A stretch of DNA of 64,000 nt from contig NZ_BMSK01000010.1 in NCBI RefSeq assembly GCF_014649115.1, positions 124,001 through 188,000 of the forward strand, written 5' to 3'. The translations under genes were made by a program, and so were the position numbers. The DNA is from Streptomyces eurythermus (lineage in GTDB: Bacteria > Actinomycetota > Actinomycetes > Streptomycetales > Streptomycetaceae). The notes under the pieces were generated by a model. That model was not told the origin of the DNA. It did no database searches and saw nothing but the letters and a program-made list of their open reading frames with translations. Positions 35,877 to 43,752 of the stretch are shown in pieces; position 1 is the first letter of the stretch, and each line of letters begins with the position of its first letter.

Positions 35877-36791
35877 TCAGGACAGGTTCTTCTTCTCCCC
35901 CGCCGGCTCCAGGTCGACGAGCTTGTCGTCGACACCCTGTTCCTTGAATGCCTTGACGAGGGACTTGATGTCCTCGGAGTAGATGTCCCAGCTGTCGGTG
36001 TGGATCGGAACCACCTTGCGGGGGTTGAGGTCCTTCGCCACCAGGGCGGCGTTCTTCGACGTGAGAGTCAGCGGAGCGTTGTCGAGGATCGCGGGAGTGC
36101 GGGCGGCACCGGCGAAGAGGATGGCCGTGTCGATGGCTCCGATGTCCTTCTTGATCCGGTCGCCGACCTGCTTGGCGACCTTGACCGAGGCGTTGTCACC
36201 GGAGATGTAGGTGGTGGGGACTCCCTCACCGCTCAGCACGAACCCGGTGACCTCACCATCCGCCCCGCGGTCGACCCCGTCGGGACCGTGCAGGGCGGGT
36301 ACCGCGGTGACCTTGATCGTGCCGCCGGCGGACTTCAGTTCCCGCTCCTCCCAGCTCTTCATGGGAGTGATGTGATCGCCGAGACGCTTGTGAGCGCCAG
36401 GCGTGGAGAACACGACCGGCATGTCCTTCAGCAGCTCGCGGCCCTTGCCGTCGAGGTTGTCGTCGTGCTGGTCATGGGAGAGCAGAACGGCGTCGATCTT
36501 GCCGAGCTTCTCAGGGCCGAAGGCGGGGCCCTTGGTCTTGGACATGCCGGACTTGTACTTCTTCGGCGCGTCAAAGGTGGGGTCGATCAGGATGCGCTGA
36601 CCGGCGATCTCCAGCACGGCCGTGGGTCCGCCCACGTGGGTGACGGTGAACGCGGCGGCACCGGCGGGCGTCGAACCGGCGGATGACGGCTTCTTCTCCT
36701 CACCGTCGGCGCTGGCGTTCCCGCCACAGGCGGCGAGGAGCGACACGCCGGCTGCGGCTACGGCGGCACGGAGGAGCGTCGAACGGTTCAT
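35877..36791 (-). CDS. Metallo-beta-lactamase-fold lipoprotein
   Basis: 304 aa. Lipoprotein signal with lipobox LLAAC, then a Ser/Gly linker. The MBL fold of the UlaG/Zn-dependent hydrolase type follows: FTVTHVGGPTAVLEIAGQRILIDPTFD, the metal loop LLSHDQHDDNLD (HxxHDD form), VPALHGPDGVD, TYISGDNAS with a metal-bridging Asp, and VVPIHTDSWD. It should act on the outer face of the membrane. A perfect operator-like palindrome lies 73 bp upstream of its ATG. Substrate unknown. Confidence 0.88.
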   Translation of the reverse strand: MNRSTLLRAAVAAAGVSLLAACGGNASADGEEKKPSSAGSTPAGAAAFTVTHVGGPTAVLEIAGQRILIDPTFDAPKKYKSGMSKTKGPAFGPEKLGKIDAVLLSHDQHDDNLDGKGRELLKDMPVVFSTPGAHKRLGDHITPMKSWEERELKSAGGTIKVTAVPALHGPDGVDRGADGEVTGFVLSGEGVPTTYISGDNASVKVAKQVGDRIKKDIGAIDTAILFAGAARTPAILDNAPLTLTSKNAALVAKDLNPRKVVPIHTDSWDIYSEDIKSLVKAFKEQGVDDKLVDLEPAGEKKNLS

Positions 36792-36863
36792 CAGGTATGG
36801 CCATCTCTCTTGTCTTACGGACAGTCGGGCACCCGACGAGGGCAGGCCCCAGGAGTGTTTTCA

Positions 36864-36886
36864 ACGCTAACACAGTTCGTTAGCGT
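36864..36886. promoter_or_regulatory. Perfect palindromic operator upstream of MBL lipoprotein
   Basis: ACGCTAAC (36864-36871), 7-bp spacer acagttc, GTTAGCGT (36879-36886): 8-bp arms without mismatch. The same motif recurs near the TetR gene 2 kb away. Confidence 0.7.
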
Positions 36887-36944
36887 CGACCACACGCGCC
36901 TGCGCGCGAGAGTCATTCGACCCAAATAAGCGCAGGTCACAGCC

Positions 36945-36959
36945 GTTAGCACCGCTATC
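36945..36959. promoter_or_regulatory. Second operator-like element upstream of MBL lipoprotein
   Basis: GTTAGCACCGCTATC, 13/15 identical to the element at 34822-34836 beside tetR. It lies between the lipoprotein and acetyltransferase genes. Confidence 0.4.
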
Positions 36960-36985
36960 CGAAGTCTCGGCGACGGGCCGTCGGC

Positions 36986-37552
36986 TCATGGGCAGGGCAT
37001 GCTCATGTAGAGCGCCTGCTCGCCCCGCGAGGGCGTGCCGTCGTAGAGGGTGGTGTCGAGTCCGCAGAACACGAAGCCCATCCGCCGGTACGCGTGGATC
37101 GCCGGCGCGTTGATGTTGGTGACCTCCAGCCAGATCCGGCCCGCGCCGCGCTCACGGGCGAACTCCGCCGCGAGCCCCATCAGCGCACGGCCGACCCCCT
37201 TGCCCCGATGCTCCGGGGCGACCGCGATGTCCTCGATGGTCAGCCGACGGTTCCAACCGGAGTACGAGACGGCGACGAACCCGGCCAGTTCCCCGGAGAC
37301 ACCCTCGGCGACGAAGGTACGGGAGTTCACGCCACCCTCGCCGCCCGCCTCGTCACCGTCCGACTCGTCCTCAGGAAACACCTTGGTCAGCGGCGGCTCC
37401 ACCGGCACCTCCCGCAACAAGAACCCCTCCTCCGTCGCCGTCACCTGGAAAACGGTGCCGGTGGTGAAGGAGCCGTCCAGGGCTTCGATGGCCGAGGCGT
37501 CCTTGGGAAGGGCAGTGCGGCACCGGTATCCCGTGTCGTCAGCAGTGTTCAT
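36986..37552 (-). CDS. nat: Streptothricin/nourseothricin N-acetyltransferase
   Basis: 188 aa GNAT protein that reads like the streptothricin acetyltransferases of S. noursei (NAT) and S. lavendulae (STAT): IEALDGSFTTGTVFQVTAT, LREVPVEPPLTKVFPEDESD, an acidic Gly-rich insert, FVAVSYSGWNRRLTIEDIAVAPEHR, the acetyl-CoA loop RGKGVGRAL, WLEVTNINAPAIHAYRRMGF, and the C-terminal ALYMSMPCP. Such enzymes acetylate the beta-lysine of streptothricin and give resistance. No streptothricin biosynthesis genes are present here. TATAAC at 37626-37621 (minus strand) is a candidate -10. The identification is by recall of the family sequences. Confidence 0.9.
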   Translation of the reverse strand: MNTADDTGYRCRTALPKDASAIEALDGSFTTGTVFQVTATEEGFLLREVPVEPPLTKVFPEDESDGDEAGGEGGVNSRTFVAEGVSGELAGFVAVSYSGWNRRLTIEDIAVAPEHRGKGVGRALMGLAAEFARERGAGRIWLEVTNINAPAIHAYRRMGFVFCGLDTTLYDGTPSRGEQALYMSMPCP

Positions 37553-37668
37553 GCCCCGACGCTACGACCGCCGGCCGGGGGCAGACCGACCGATCCCGAC
37601 GGCCGCAGCCGGCCCACTGAGTTATATGGCGTGATTCGCACCAATACGCGGCGGGCACTCGGAGTCGC

Positions 37669-38130
37669 ATGATGCGAAGCATTGTGCGGGGATGTGCCGC
37701 CGGTGCGGTCGGGACGACCGTGTTGAATGTGGCGACCTTCGCCGACATGGCGTTGCGGGGCAGGCCCTCCAGTCAGGCTCCCGCGCAGACCGTTGAGAAG
37801 ATCGCCCAGGGCATGGGGTGTCCGGTCCCGGGGTCGGGGGACGGCAGAGAGAACCGGCTCTCGGGGTTGGGCGGTCTGTCCGGGATCGCCGTCGGGGTCG
37901 GGACCGGAGTGGTGGTCTCCCTGGCACGGCATGCGGGGCTGCGGCTGCCTTGGTGGCTGGGCGGCGTTGCCACCGGCGCCCTGGCCATGGCCGCCACCGA
38001 CCTGCCGATGGCACGACTGGGCGTGAGCGATCCGGCGGGCTGGTCGGCGACGGACTGGGTGTCGGACGCCGTACCGCATCTGATGTATGGGCTCGCGACG
38101 TACGGCACCCTGGTCGAACACGGTCAGTGA
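37669..38130 (+). CDS. Hypothetical membrane protein
   Basis: 153 aa. Hydrophobic helices at about residues 5-25 (VRGCAAGAVGTTVLNVATFADMAL), 68-88 (LSGIAVGVGTGVVVSLA), 95-115 (LPWWLGGVATGALAMAATDLP) and 130-148. Divergent from the acetyltransferase gene with a 116-bp gap. Family not recognised. ATG ATG doublet at the start; the first ATG is taken. Confidence 0.75.
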   Translation: MMRSIVRGCAAGAVGTTVLNVATFADMALRGRPSSQAPAQTVEKIAQGMGCPVPGSGDGRENRLSGLGGLSGIAVGVGTGVVVSLARHAGLRLPWWLGGVATGALAMAATDLPMARLGVSDPAGWSATDWVSDAVPHLMYGLATYGTLVEHGQ

Positions 38131-38215
38131 ACCGGCGGTCGTTTGTCGTCACCGGCTCGCCGGGGCGCCTCAAGGGTTCCTCGATGATCCGTCCCACCGG
38201 GCGCGGCCGGGCCGC

Positions 38216-38611
38216 TCAGAGGCCCCGCTTCGGTTCCTCGAACAGCGTGCCGAACTCGTCCGGCAGGGCGCGCAGCAGGTCCTCCGCCAGGTCCGTGTCC
38301 TCGGCCGTGATCCGGCAGACCACCGTCTGCGCCAGCAGGAGCGCCTGCTCAGGGGTGGCGCCCGCGGGCCGGGCGACGTCCGCCAGCAGATCGTCGAGCG
38401 ACATCGCGGAGTCGTCCGCCGCGTCGGCCCCGTAACGCAGCGCGGGGCGCTCGTGGGCCGGTACGGCCTTGCGCAGGTGCTCCCGGCGCGGCGGATCGAG
38501 GCGGCTGCTCAGCGCGGCGAGTACGAGGTGTACGGCGGCGTCGGCGGCCTCCGTGTCGTCGAGATGGGTCCGCGACGCCACCTCTTCCACCAGATGCTGA
38601 TGGCTGATCAT
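38216..38611 (-). CDS. DUF2267-domain protein
   Basis: 131 aa. Starts MISHQHLVEEVASRTHLDDTEAADAAVHLVLAALSSRLDP and continues RREHLRKAVPAH, with the later DLLADVARPAG and ALPDEFGTLFEEP, the two-helical-repeat pattern of DUF2267 (single copy split by an Asp/Ala loop). Soluble and acidic; function unknown, often near stress genes. GGGAGG precedes the ATG at 38611. Confidence 0.85.
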   Translation of the reverse strand: MISHQHLVEEVASRTHLDDTEAADAAVHLVLAALSSRLDPPRREHLRKAVPAHERPALRYGADAADDSAMSLDDLLADVARPAGATPEQALLLAQTVVCRITAEDTDLAEDLLRALPDEFGTLFEEPKRGL

Positions 38612-38958
38612 GCTGCCTCCCACCGATGAGTGCTGTGGTTGAGGGCGGTGCGGTCTGACGGGTGCCCGTGCGGCCGTCATCTACGCGCACATCCGGACGA
38701 AGTGGACGGGGATCCATGAGGGAGGCACGGCTCGTCGGGGAGGTCCGGCACGAAGAGTTTTCGGGGGCGGGAATGAAACCGGGGGGCGGCCCGTTGTACT
38801 GGGCGGTCGTAGTTTTTGTGTCTGTGTTTCACCGCACGCTCGCGAAGAACGATGTCGCGGGCGCCGCCTCCTTCAGGGAACTGGAGAAGTCGCGTCCAGG
38901 CCGGCCCGGGAGTCCGCACGGTGCGGCTGCCGTACCCAGCCCCTGTAAGGAGCAGCAA
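38612..38958. other. 347-bp region: promoter and 5' leader of cold-shock gene
   Basis: No gene seen. An AT-rich stretch at 38811-38832 (GTAGTTTTTGTGTCTGTGTTT) is the likely promoter area, leaving a leader of over 100 nt before the cold-shock ATG, as is common for these genes. Confidence 0.45.
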
Positions 38959-39159
38959 ATGACTCAGGGAACCGTGAAGTGGTTCAACGCCGAGAAGGGC
39001 TTCGGCTTCATCGCCCAGACCGACGGCCCGGACCTCTTCGTGCACTACTCCGAGATCGAGGGCAACGGCTTCCGTAGCCTCGAGGAGAACCAGCACGTCG
39101 AGTTCGACGTCGTCCAGGGCCCCAAGGGCCCGCAGGCGGCTCGCGTCCGCGCCCTCTGA
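38959..39159 (+). CDS. Cold-shock protein (CspA family)
   Basis: 66 aa single cold-shock domain: TQGTVKWFNAEKGFGFI with RNP-1 KGFGFI, RNP-2 LFVHYSEI, then VEFDVVQGPKGPQAARVRAL. It binds single-stranded nucleic acid as an RNA chaperone. RNP-2 has Tyr (LFVHY) where many have Phe, still aromatic. AAGGAG lies at the right distance before the ATG. Streptomyces carry several paralogues (Scp/SC3550 types); which one this is cannot be told. Confidence 0.96.
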   Translation: MTQGTVKWFNAEKGFGFIAQTDGPDLFVHYSEIEGNGFRSLEENQHVEFDVVQGPKGPQAARVRAL

Positions 39160-39275
39160 GGCCGTCGCTGAGCAGGAGGGCCGGTGCCGTCAAGGCGCCG
39201 GCCCTCGGCATGTCCCCGTGAGGGGCTCCGTGAGCTAGGGGCCGGCGTGCCGGCCTGTTGGTGCCGGCCGCCCGG

Positions 39276-39440
39276 CTACTTCTCGAAGTCGTCCGGTGTG
39301 ATCCCCGCCTCTTCGATCGCCTCACGCATCGAGCGGCCGGAGGCCCCCGGCTGCTGTTCTTCCTTGCCGGTGTCGGCCGGCGACTCGATCACCTCGTCCG
39401 TGGTGGACGTCTTCGGACGGTTCTCCTCGGGCACGGTCAC
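39276..39440 (-). CDS. Small acidic hypothetical protein
   Basis: 54 aa from GTG at 39440, preceded by GAGGAGG at ideal spacing. Acidic, Thr/Glu-rich and likely disordered at the N-terminus (VTVPEENRPKTSTTDEVIESP), with a short helix near the end (SMREAIEEAGITPDDFEK). The frame stays open to 39788, but the upstream part is Arg/Pro-rich and unlike a protein. Function unknown. Confidence 0.6.
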   Translation of the reverse strand: MTVPEENRPKTSTTDEVIESPADTGKEEQQPGASGRSMREAIEEAGITPDDFEK

Positions 39441-39876
39441 CGTGACCGCCTCCTCGCTGCGTCGGGTCTTTCGCGAGCCGTCGGGTACCCAGGCCGACCT
39501 GCGGAATACCCGCACGCCGCTCCTCGGGGGCGGCCGCACGCCGACCACGCGCAGCGCGCCCGGCCAGGCCACGACCACCCGCGCCGAGATGAGCGGGGCG
39601 CGCTGCCGCCGGGGCCGCGCCCCCGTGCTCATGGACTCCGTCGGCCGTGGGCCCTCGGGCTGCGTGACACCTCGTACCCGTCGGCGGACTGTGCCCCCGA
39701 CTCGCCGCGCACCGGCACATCGCCCCGACGGCACACCGGAGCCGGCGATCCTCGCCGTGCCGGACGACCGGCTCGGCCTCGTCCTCACCGCTGCCTGCCC
39801 GGCACCGGAACGGGAATCCCTTGATCGTCCTCGGTGTTGCGGCCTGCGTCAGCAGCCGTCCCGCGAAGGGTTCTCC
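39441..39876. other. 436-bp intergenic region
   Basis: Divergent gap between the small acidic protein and the oxidoreductase. Frames are open on both strands because of GC bias; no start with a ribosome site or conserved motif was found. Confidence 0.5.
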
Positions 39877-40782
39877 GTGCGCGCCATACAGATCCACCGC
39901 TTCGGCACCCCCGATGTTCTGGGCCCCGTCGATGTGCCCGAGCCCGAACCGGCGCCCGGGGAGGTACTGATCCGGTCCATCGCGACCGGTATCAATCCCG
40001 TCGACGACAAGACCCGCGAGGGAGCCATCGGCGAGGGCACACCGCCGCTGCCGATGACCCTCGGCTGGGACCTGGCCGGGATCGTGGTCGACGGGGGCGA
40101 CAGCGGGCTGCGCGCCGGGGAACGGGTCATCGCGATGTCGCATCAGCTCGGCACCGGCCGGGGCACGTGGGCCGACCTGGTGGCCCTTCCCGCGCGGGCG
40201 GTGTCCGTCGCACCGCGGGCGATCGATCTGGTCGAGGCGGCCACCCTGCCGCTTCCCGGGCTGACGGCCGCGCAGACCCTGGACTGGCTCGCGGTCACCC
40301 CCGGGGAACGGCTGCTGATCGCCGGGGCCGCGGGCGCCGTCGGCGGGCTGGCGCTCCAGATCGCCCGGGCCCGGGGAGTCCGGGTGGACGCTCTGGTCTC
40401 CCGTGCCGAACAGGTCGGTTTCGCCCGCGAGCACGGTGCCGGCCTCGTCACCACGGACCCCCGCGATCTACCGTCCCGCTCCTACGACGCGGTCTTCGAC
40501 ACGTTCGGGGCCTTCGTCACGGAGGCGGTGGCCGATGGCGGCCGGTACGCGTCGATCGCCACCCAGGCCGGCCCGGTTCCCGACCTGTCCTCCCGTGGTG
40601 TCCGTACGACCGTGCATCAGGTGCGCGAGGACGGTGCGGGACTGCGCGAACTGTCCGGACTCGTCGACCGCGGCTCTCTGCGGCCGCGCGTGCACGCCGC
40701 CTTCGGCCTGCACGAGATCCGCGCCGCGCACGAGCGCTTCGCGCGGGGCCGCCTGACGGGAAAGATCGCCGTGATCTTCTGA
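39877..40782 (+). CDS. NADP-dependent quinone oxidoreductase-type alcohol dehydrogenase
   Basis: 301 aa medium-chain dehydrogenase without zinc ligands. MRAIQIHRFGTPDVL and PGEVLIRSIATGINPVDDKTREG at the N-terminus, LGWDLAGIVVDGG, TLPLPGLTAAQTLDWL, and the coenzyme motif LLIAGAAGAVGGLALQIARARG (AxGxVG). Closing GRLTGKIAVIF is typical. It probably reduces quinones or enones with NADPH. GTG start after GAAGGG. No clear operon partner. Confidence 0.9.
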   Translation: MRAIQIHRFGTPDVLGPVDVPEPEPAPGEVLIRSIATGINPVDDKTREGAIGEGTPPLPMTLGWDLAGIVVDGGDSGLRAGERVIAMSHQLGTGRGTWADLVALPARAVSVAPRAIDLVEAATLPLPGLTAAQTLDWLAVTPGERLLIAGAAGAVGGLALQIARARGVRVDALVSRAEQVGFAREHGAGLVTTDPRDLPSRSYDAVFDTFGAFVTEAVADGGRYASIATQAGPVPDLSSRGVRTTVHQVREDGAGLRELSGLVDRGSLRPRVHAAFGLHEIRAAHERFARGRLTGKIAVIF

Positions 40783-40862
40783 ACCCGCGGCCTGCTGAAC
40801 CGTTGCCTTCCGAAGCATGGCCTTGCGCACCAGGGCCCTTCGCCGCGTGGCCTCGTGGGCCG

Positions 40863-42005
40863 TCATGGCGCGGCGGTGGCGCGCTCGTACAGCCGGTGCG
40901 TCTGGGTGTGGATTCCGCCGAGGGCCTCGCCGTGGCGGCGGGAGGCGTGGTTGTCCTCCAGGACCCACGAGTAGGAGATCTCGGTGTATCCGAGGCGGAA
41001 GGCGGCGCGCTGGGCCTGGGTCACCAGGGCCGCGGCCAGACCGCGGGACCGGTACTCCCTGGCCACGCCCATGGCGGCGAAGCGCACGCGGTCGATGCGG
41101 CGGACGGCCCGCGCGGCCCGGATCAGCCCGACGGGCAGGCCCAGGGTGGTGAGCCGGCCGCGGGCCGCGTGCAGCGCCTGGTGGGCGTCGGGCAGGCAGA
41201 GCAGGAAGGCGACGGGTTCGCCGTGCAGCTCCGCGATCTGCAGGAGGCCGGGGCGCAGCAGCGGCTTCAGCTTTTTCATCATGTAGCCGAACTGCGCTTC
41301 GTCGACGGGGACCGAACCGTAGCTGTGGGTGAACGTTTCGTTGTAGAGCTTCCGGACGTTCTCCATATCGGTTTCCGTCCGCTGCGGGTCCATGGGTCGC
41401 ACCGTCAGGCCCGGGGTCGCGAGCACGCGGTCCGCGGCTTCGCGGTATTCCGCCGGGGGCTCCCCGTCACCGGGAATCGGAATGGCGTACGAAACCAGGT
41501 CCTTGGCCTTCTCGAATCCACATACGGAGAACAGCTGCGGATAATACGGCCGGTTCCGGGGAATCATGACGATGTGCGGCTGGTCGAAGCCGGATATCTG
41601 CACGCCGCACTCGTCATTGGTGGTGAATCCGAGGGGGCCGAAGGTGCGTTTCATTCCCTGCGCGGCGAGCCAGTCGTCCGCCGTGTCGAAGAGAGCCGCC
41701 GCGGCCTCGGGGTCGTCGACGCACTCGAAGAGGCCGATCAGTCCGCGGTCCGGGCCGTGCCGCTCGTTGTAGCGGGGGTCGACGATCGCCGCGATCCTGC
41801 CGACGACGGTGTCGCGCCGCCGCGCGAGGAAGAGCCGCACCGTGGCCACCCGGTGATAGGGGTTGCGGGCCGGGTCCAGGAAGGAGCGCCGCTCCCGCTC
41901 CAGCGGTGCCACCCACAGCGGGTCGTCGCGGTAGAGGTCGTACGGGAGCCGGATGAAGGCGGTCAGGTCGGTGTCCGTGCCGACCGGGGTGACCGTGACA
42001 CTCAT
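40863..42005 (-). CDS. GNAT-fold N-acyltransferase (YghO-like), coupled to oxoamine synthase
   Basis: 380 aa. The N-terminal part has the signature of a distinct GNAT subfamily: FIRLPYDLYRDDPLWVAPLERERRSFLDP, then VRLFLARRRDTVVGRIAAIVDPRYNE and LIGLFECVDDPEAA; GFTTNDECGVQISGFD and PYYPQLF follow. The second half holds a GNAT acetyl/acyl-CoA region (MGVAREYRSRGLAAALV). Its ATG overlaps the stop of the upstream alpha-oxoamine synthase (ATGA), so they act together. From memory, this protein type accompanies serine palmitoyltransferases in bacterial sphingolipid loci, where a GNAT-like protein N-acylates the long-chain amine; that role here is inference. Confidence 0.8.
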   Translation of the reverse strand: MSVTVTPVGTDTDLTAFIRLPYDLYRDDPLWVAPLERERRSFLDPARNPYHRVATVRLFLARRRDTVVGRIAAIVDPRYNERHGPDRGLIGLFECVDDPEAAAALFDTADDWLAAQGMKRTFGPLGFTTNDECGVQISGFDQPHIVMIPRNRPYYPQLFSVCGFEKAKDLVSYAIPIPGDGEPPAEYREAADRVLATPGLTVRPMDPQRTETDMENVRKLYNETFTHSYGSVPVDEAQFGYMMKKLKPLLRPGLLQIAELHGEPVAFLLCLPDAHQALHAARGRLTTLGLPVGLIRAARAVRRIDRVRFAAMGVAREYRSRGLAAALVTQAQRAAFRLGYTEISYSWVLEDNHASRRHGEALGGIHTQTHRLYERATAAP

Positions 42006-43243
42006 GACACCCAGTCCAGAAGCGTTTCCCTCAGCATCGGCTGCACCGGGACGGGCGGTGGCCCGGAAGGGATGAGTCCGAGGCGGCGGCCGGCGTGGGC
42101 GAAGGCGACGAGGATGCGTTCGATGTCCTCGTCGGTGTGGGTGGCCTGGAGGGAGAGCCGGACCAGCGAGCGTTCCTCGGGTACGGCGGGCGCGGAGACG
42201 GCGCTGGTGAAGACGCCCTCGGTGAGGACCTCCCGCCACAGGGCCGTGGCCAGCTCCTTGCGCCCGGTGATGACGGGCACGATCGGGGTGACCGACTCGC
42301 CCGTGTCGTAGCCGAGGCCGCGCAGGCCGTCCCGTACCTGCCGCGCCACCTCGAAGGCGCGCGCCCGGCGCTCCGGCTCGGACTCGATGATGGTGAGGGC
42401 CGCCAGCGCGGCGGCGGCCGAGGCGGGGGGGATCGAGGTGGTGAAGATGACGGACCGCGAGGTGTGCCGGAGGTAGTGGATCACCTCGGCGGGCCCGGCC
42501 AGGAAGCCCCCGATGGAGCCGAATCCCTTGGACAGGGTGCCCGTGTGCAGGTCGACCGCGTCGGGCAGCCCGAAGTGGTCGGTCACCCCTCGTCCGCCCG
42601 GTCCGAGCAGCCCGATGTCATGGGCGCCGTCGACCACCAGGCGGGCGCCGTAGCGCCGGGCGAGCGAGACCAGCTCCGGCAGCCGGCACAGGTCGCCCTC
42701 CATGGAGAACAGGCCGTCCGTGAGGATCGCCTTGGCCGCGTCCGGGTCGGCCACCGCGAGCTTGCGCTCCAGGTCCGCCATGTCCGAGTGCCGGTACCAG
42801 CGTCTGTCGGCGAAGCCCAGCCGCACCGCCTCGATCAGCGAGGCGTGGTTGGCCTTGTCGCTGAAGACGATGTCGCCGCGGCCGAGCAGGGGAGCCAGCG
42901 CCAGGTTCGCCTCGAAGCCGGTGGTGGTCACGATCACCGCCTCGGCGTCGAGGAAGGCGGCCAGCCTTGCCTCCAGTTCCTCGTGCAGCGTGAGCGTTCC
43001 GCCGATCAGCCGGCTCGCCGAGGCGGAGGCACCCCAGCGACGCGCCGCGTCGGCCGCCGCGGCGACGACACGGGGGTGACCGGAAAGGCCAAGATAATCG
43101 TTTCGGGCGGCCATGACCAGGCGTTTTCCACCCAGGAACACCTCCCCTCCGCGTGCCTCAAGTGCGTTGTAGACGGCCCTCGGCCGCATGCGCGTCGCGT
43201 GCTGCATGACGGCCGTCAACTGCTTGTCGAAAATATCTGCCAC
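42002..43243 (-). CDS. Alpha-oxoamine synthase (serine palmitoyltransferase / AONS-like)
   Basis: 413 aa from GTG at 43243; an ATG at 43285 is an alternative. PLP-dependent fold type I: NDYLGLSGHPRVV, SRLIGGTLTLHEELEARLAAF, TTTGFEANLALAPLLGRGD, DKANHASLIEAVRLG, LTDGLFSMEGDL, VVDGAHDIGLLGPGGRG, and the PLP lysine in GTLSKGFGS (Lys239). It should condense an amino acid with an acyl-CoA or acyl-ACP and lose CO2. No biotin genes (bioA, bioB, bioD) are adjacent and the partner is a coupled GNAT acyltransferase, which favours a lipid or secondary metabolite role over biotin. Confidence 0.9.
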   Translation of the reverse strand: MADIFDKQLTAVMQHATRMRPRAVYNALEARGGEVFLGGKRLVMAARNDYLGLSGHPRVVAAAADAARRWGASASASRLIGGTLTLHEELEARLAAFLDAEAVIVTTTGFEANLALAPLLGRGDIVFSDKANHASLIEAVRLGFADRRWYRHSDMADLERKLAVADPDAAKAILTDGLFSMEGDLCRLPELVSLARRYGARLVVDGAHDIGLLGPGGRGVTDHFGLPDAVDLHTGTLSKGFGSIGGFLAGPAEVIHYLRHTSRSVIFTTSIPPASAAAALAALTIIESEPERRARAFEVARQVRDGLRGLGYDTGESVTPIVPVITGRKELATALWREVLTEGVFTSAVSAPAVPEERSLVRLSLQATHTDEDIERILVAFAHAGRRLGLIPSGPPPVPVQPMLRETLLDWVS

Positions 43244-43480
43244 TGCGCTCTCACATTCGACTCGCCACCCTTTTGAGATTTTCATACAAAAATGCGGAGA
43301 GGGTGGCCTCGGCATCCTCTCAGCCAGAGGAATGAAATGAAAAGCCAAGGCCTGGTTTCGTTAAGCCGTTCGGGTGAATCGAGTCCTGTGGACGGTGCGA
43401 CAGGGGGTGCGAGTGCGGTACGACTCCGGCTTACGGCTCCGTCACCCGCGCCCGGCCCGCGCGTCGCCCCGCTCTCTCGA

Positions 43481-43507
43481 CGCCCCCCACGCCCCCCACG
43501 CCCCCCA
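43481..43507. repeat. Three tandem copies of CGCCCCCCA
   Basis: Exact 9-bp units at 43481, 43490 and 43499, then a degraded fourth. Located in the 509-bp gap (43244-43752) upstream of dedA. Confidence 0.8.
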
Positions 43508-43562
43508 CGCCCGCCCCTGCTCCCGGCTCCACGGCAACTAGGCCGGCCAGTGCTGCCTCCTC

Positions 43563-43655
43563 ATGAACGCGGGCAGCGCCAGGCGCATCACCGAGTTCGA
43601 CAAGTGGATGCTGCGTGACTTCCGGCGCCGTCTGAAGAGCCGGTACGGCTACTGA
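43563..43655 (+). pseudogene. Orphan 30-codon ORF, possible gene remnant
   Basis: ATG to TGA encoding a basic peptide (MNAGSARRITEFDKWM, ending RRRLKSRYGY). It looks like the C-terminus of a larger protein rather than random GC coding, but the frame is closed by TAG at 43539-43541 upstream and there is no ribosome site. It may be a decayed gene end; no family was recognised. Confidence 0.25.
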
Positions 43656-43752
43656 CCGACCGGGCCCGGAGGCGACCGGTGCGCGCGGGTGCGCCGGGCG
43701 GGTGATGCTGGGGAGCGGACGAATCCGCGCACAGGATGGGAGGTTCGGGCAG

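Noticed and set aside
39447..39788. Upstream extension of the small acidic protein to a 170-residue protein
   Set aside because: The extra part is Arg/Pro-rich and lacks a ribosome site, whereas GTG at 39440 follows GAGGAGG.
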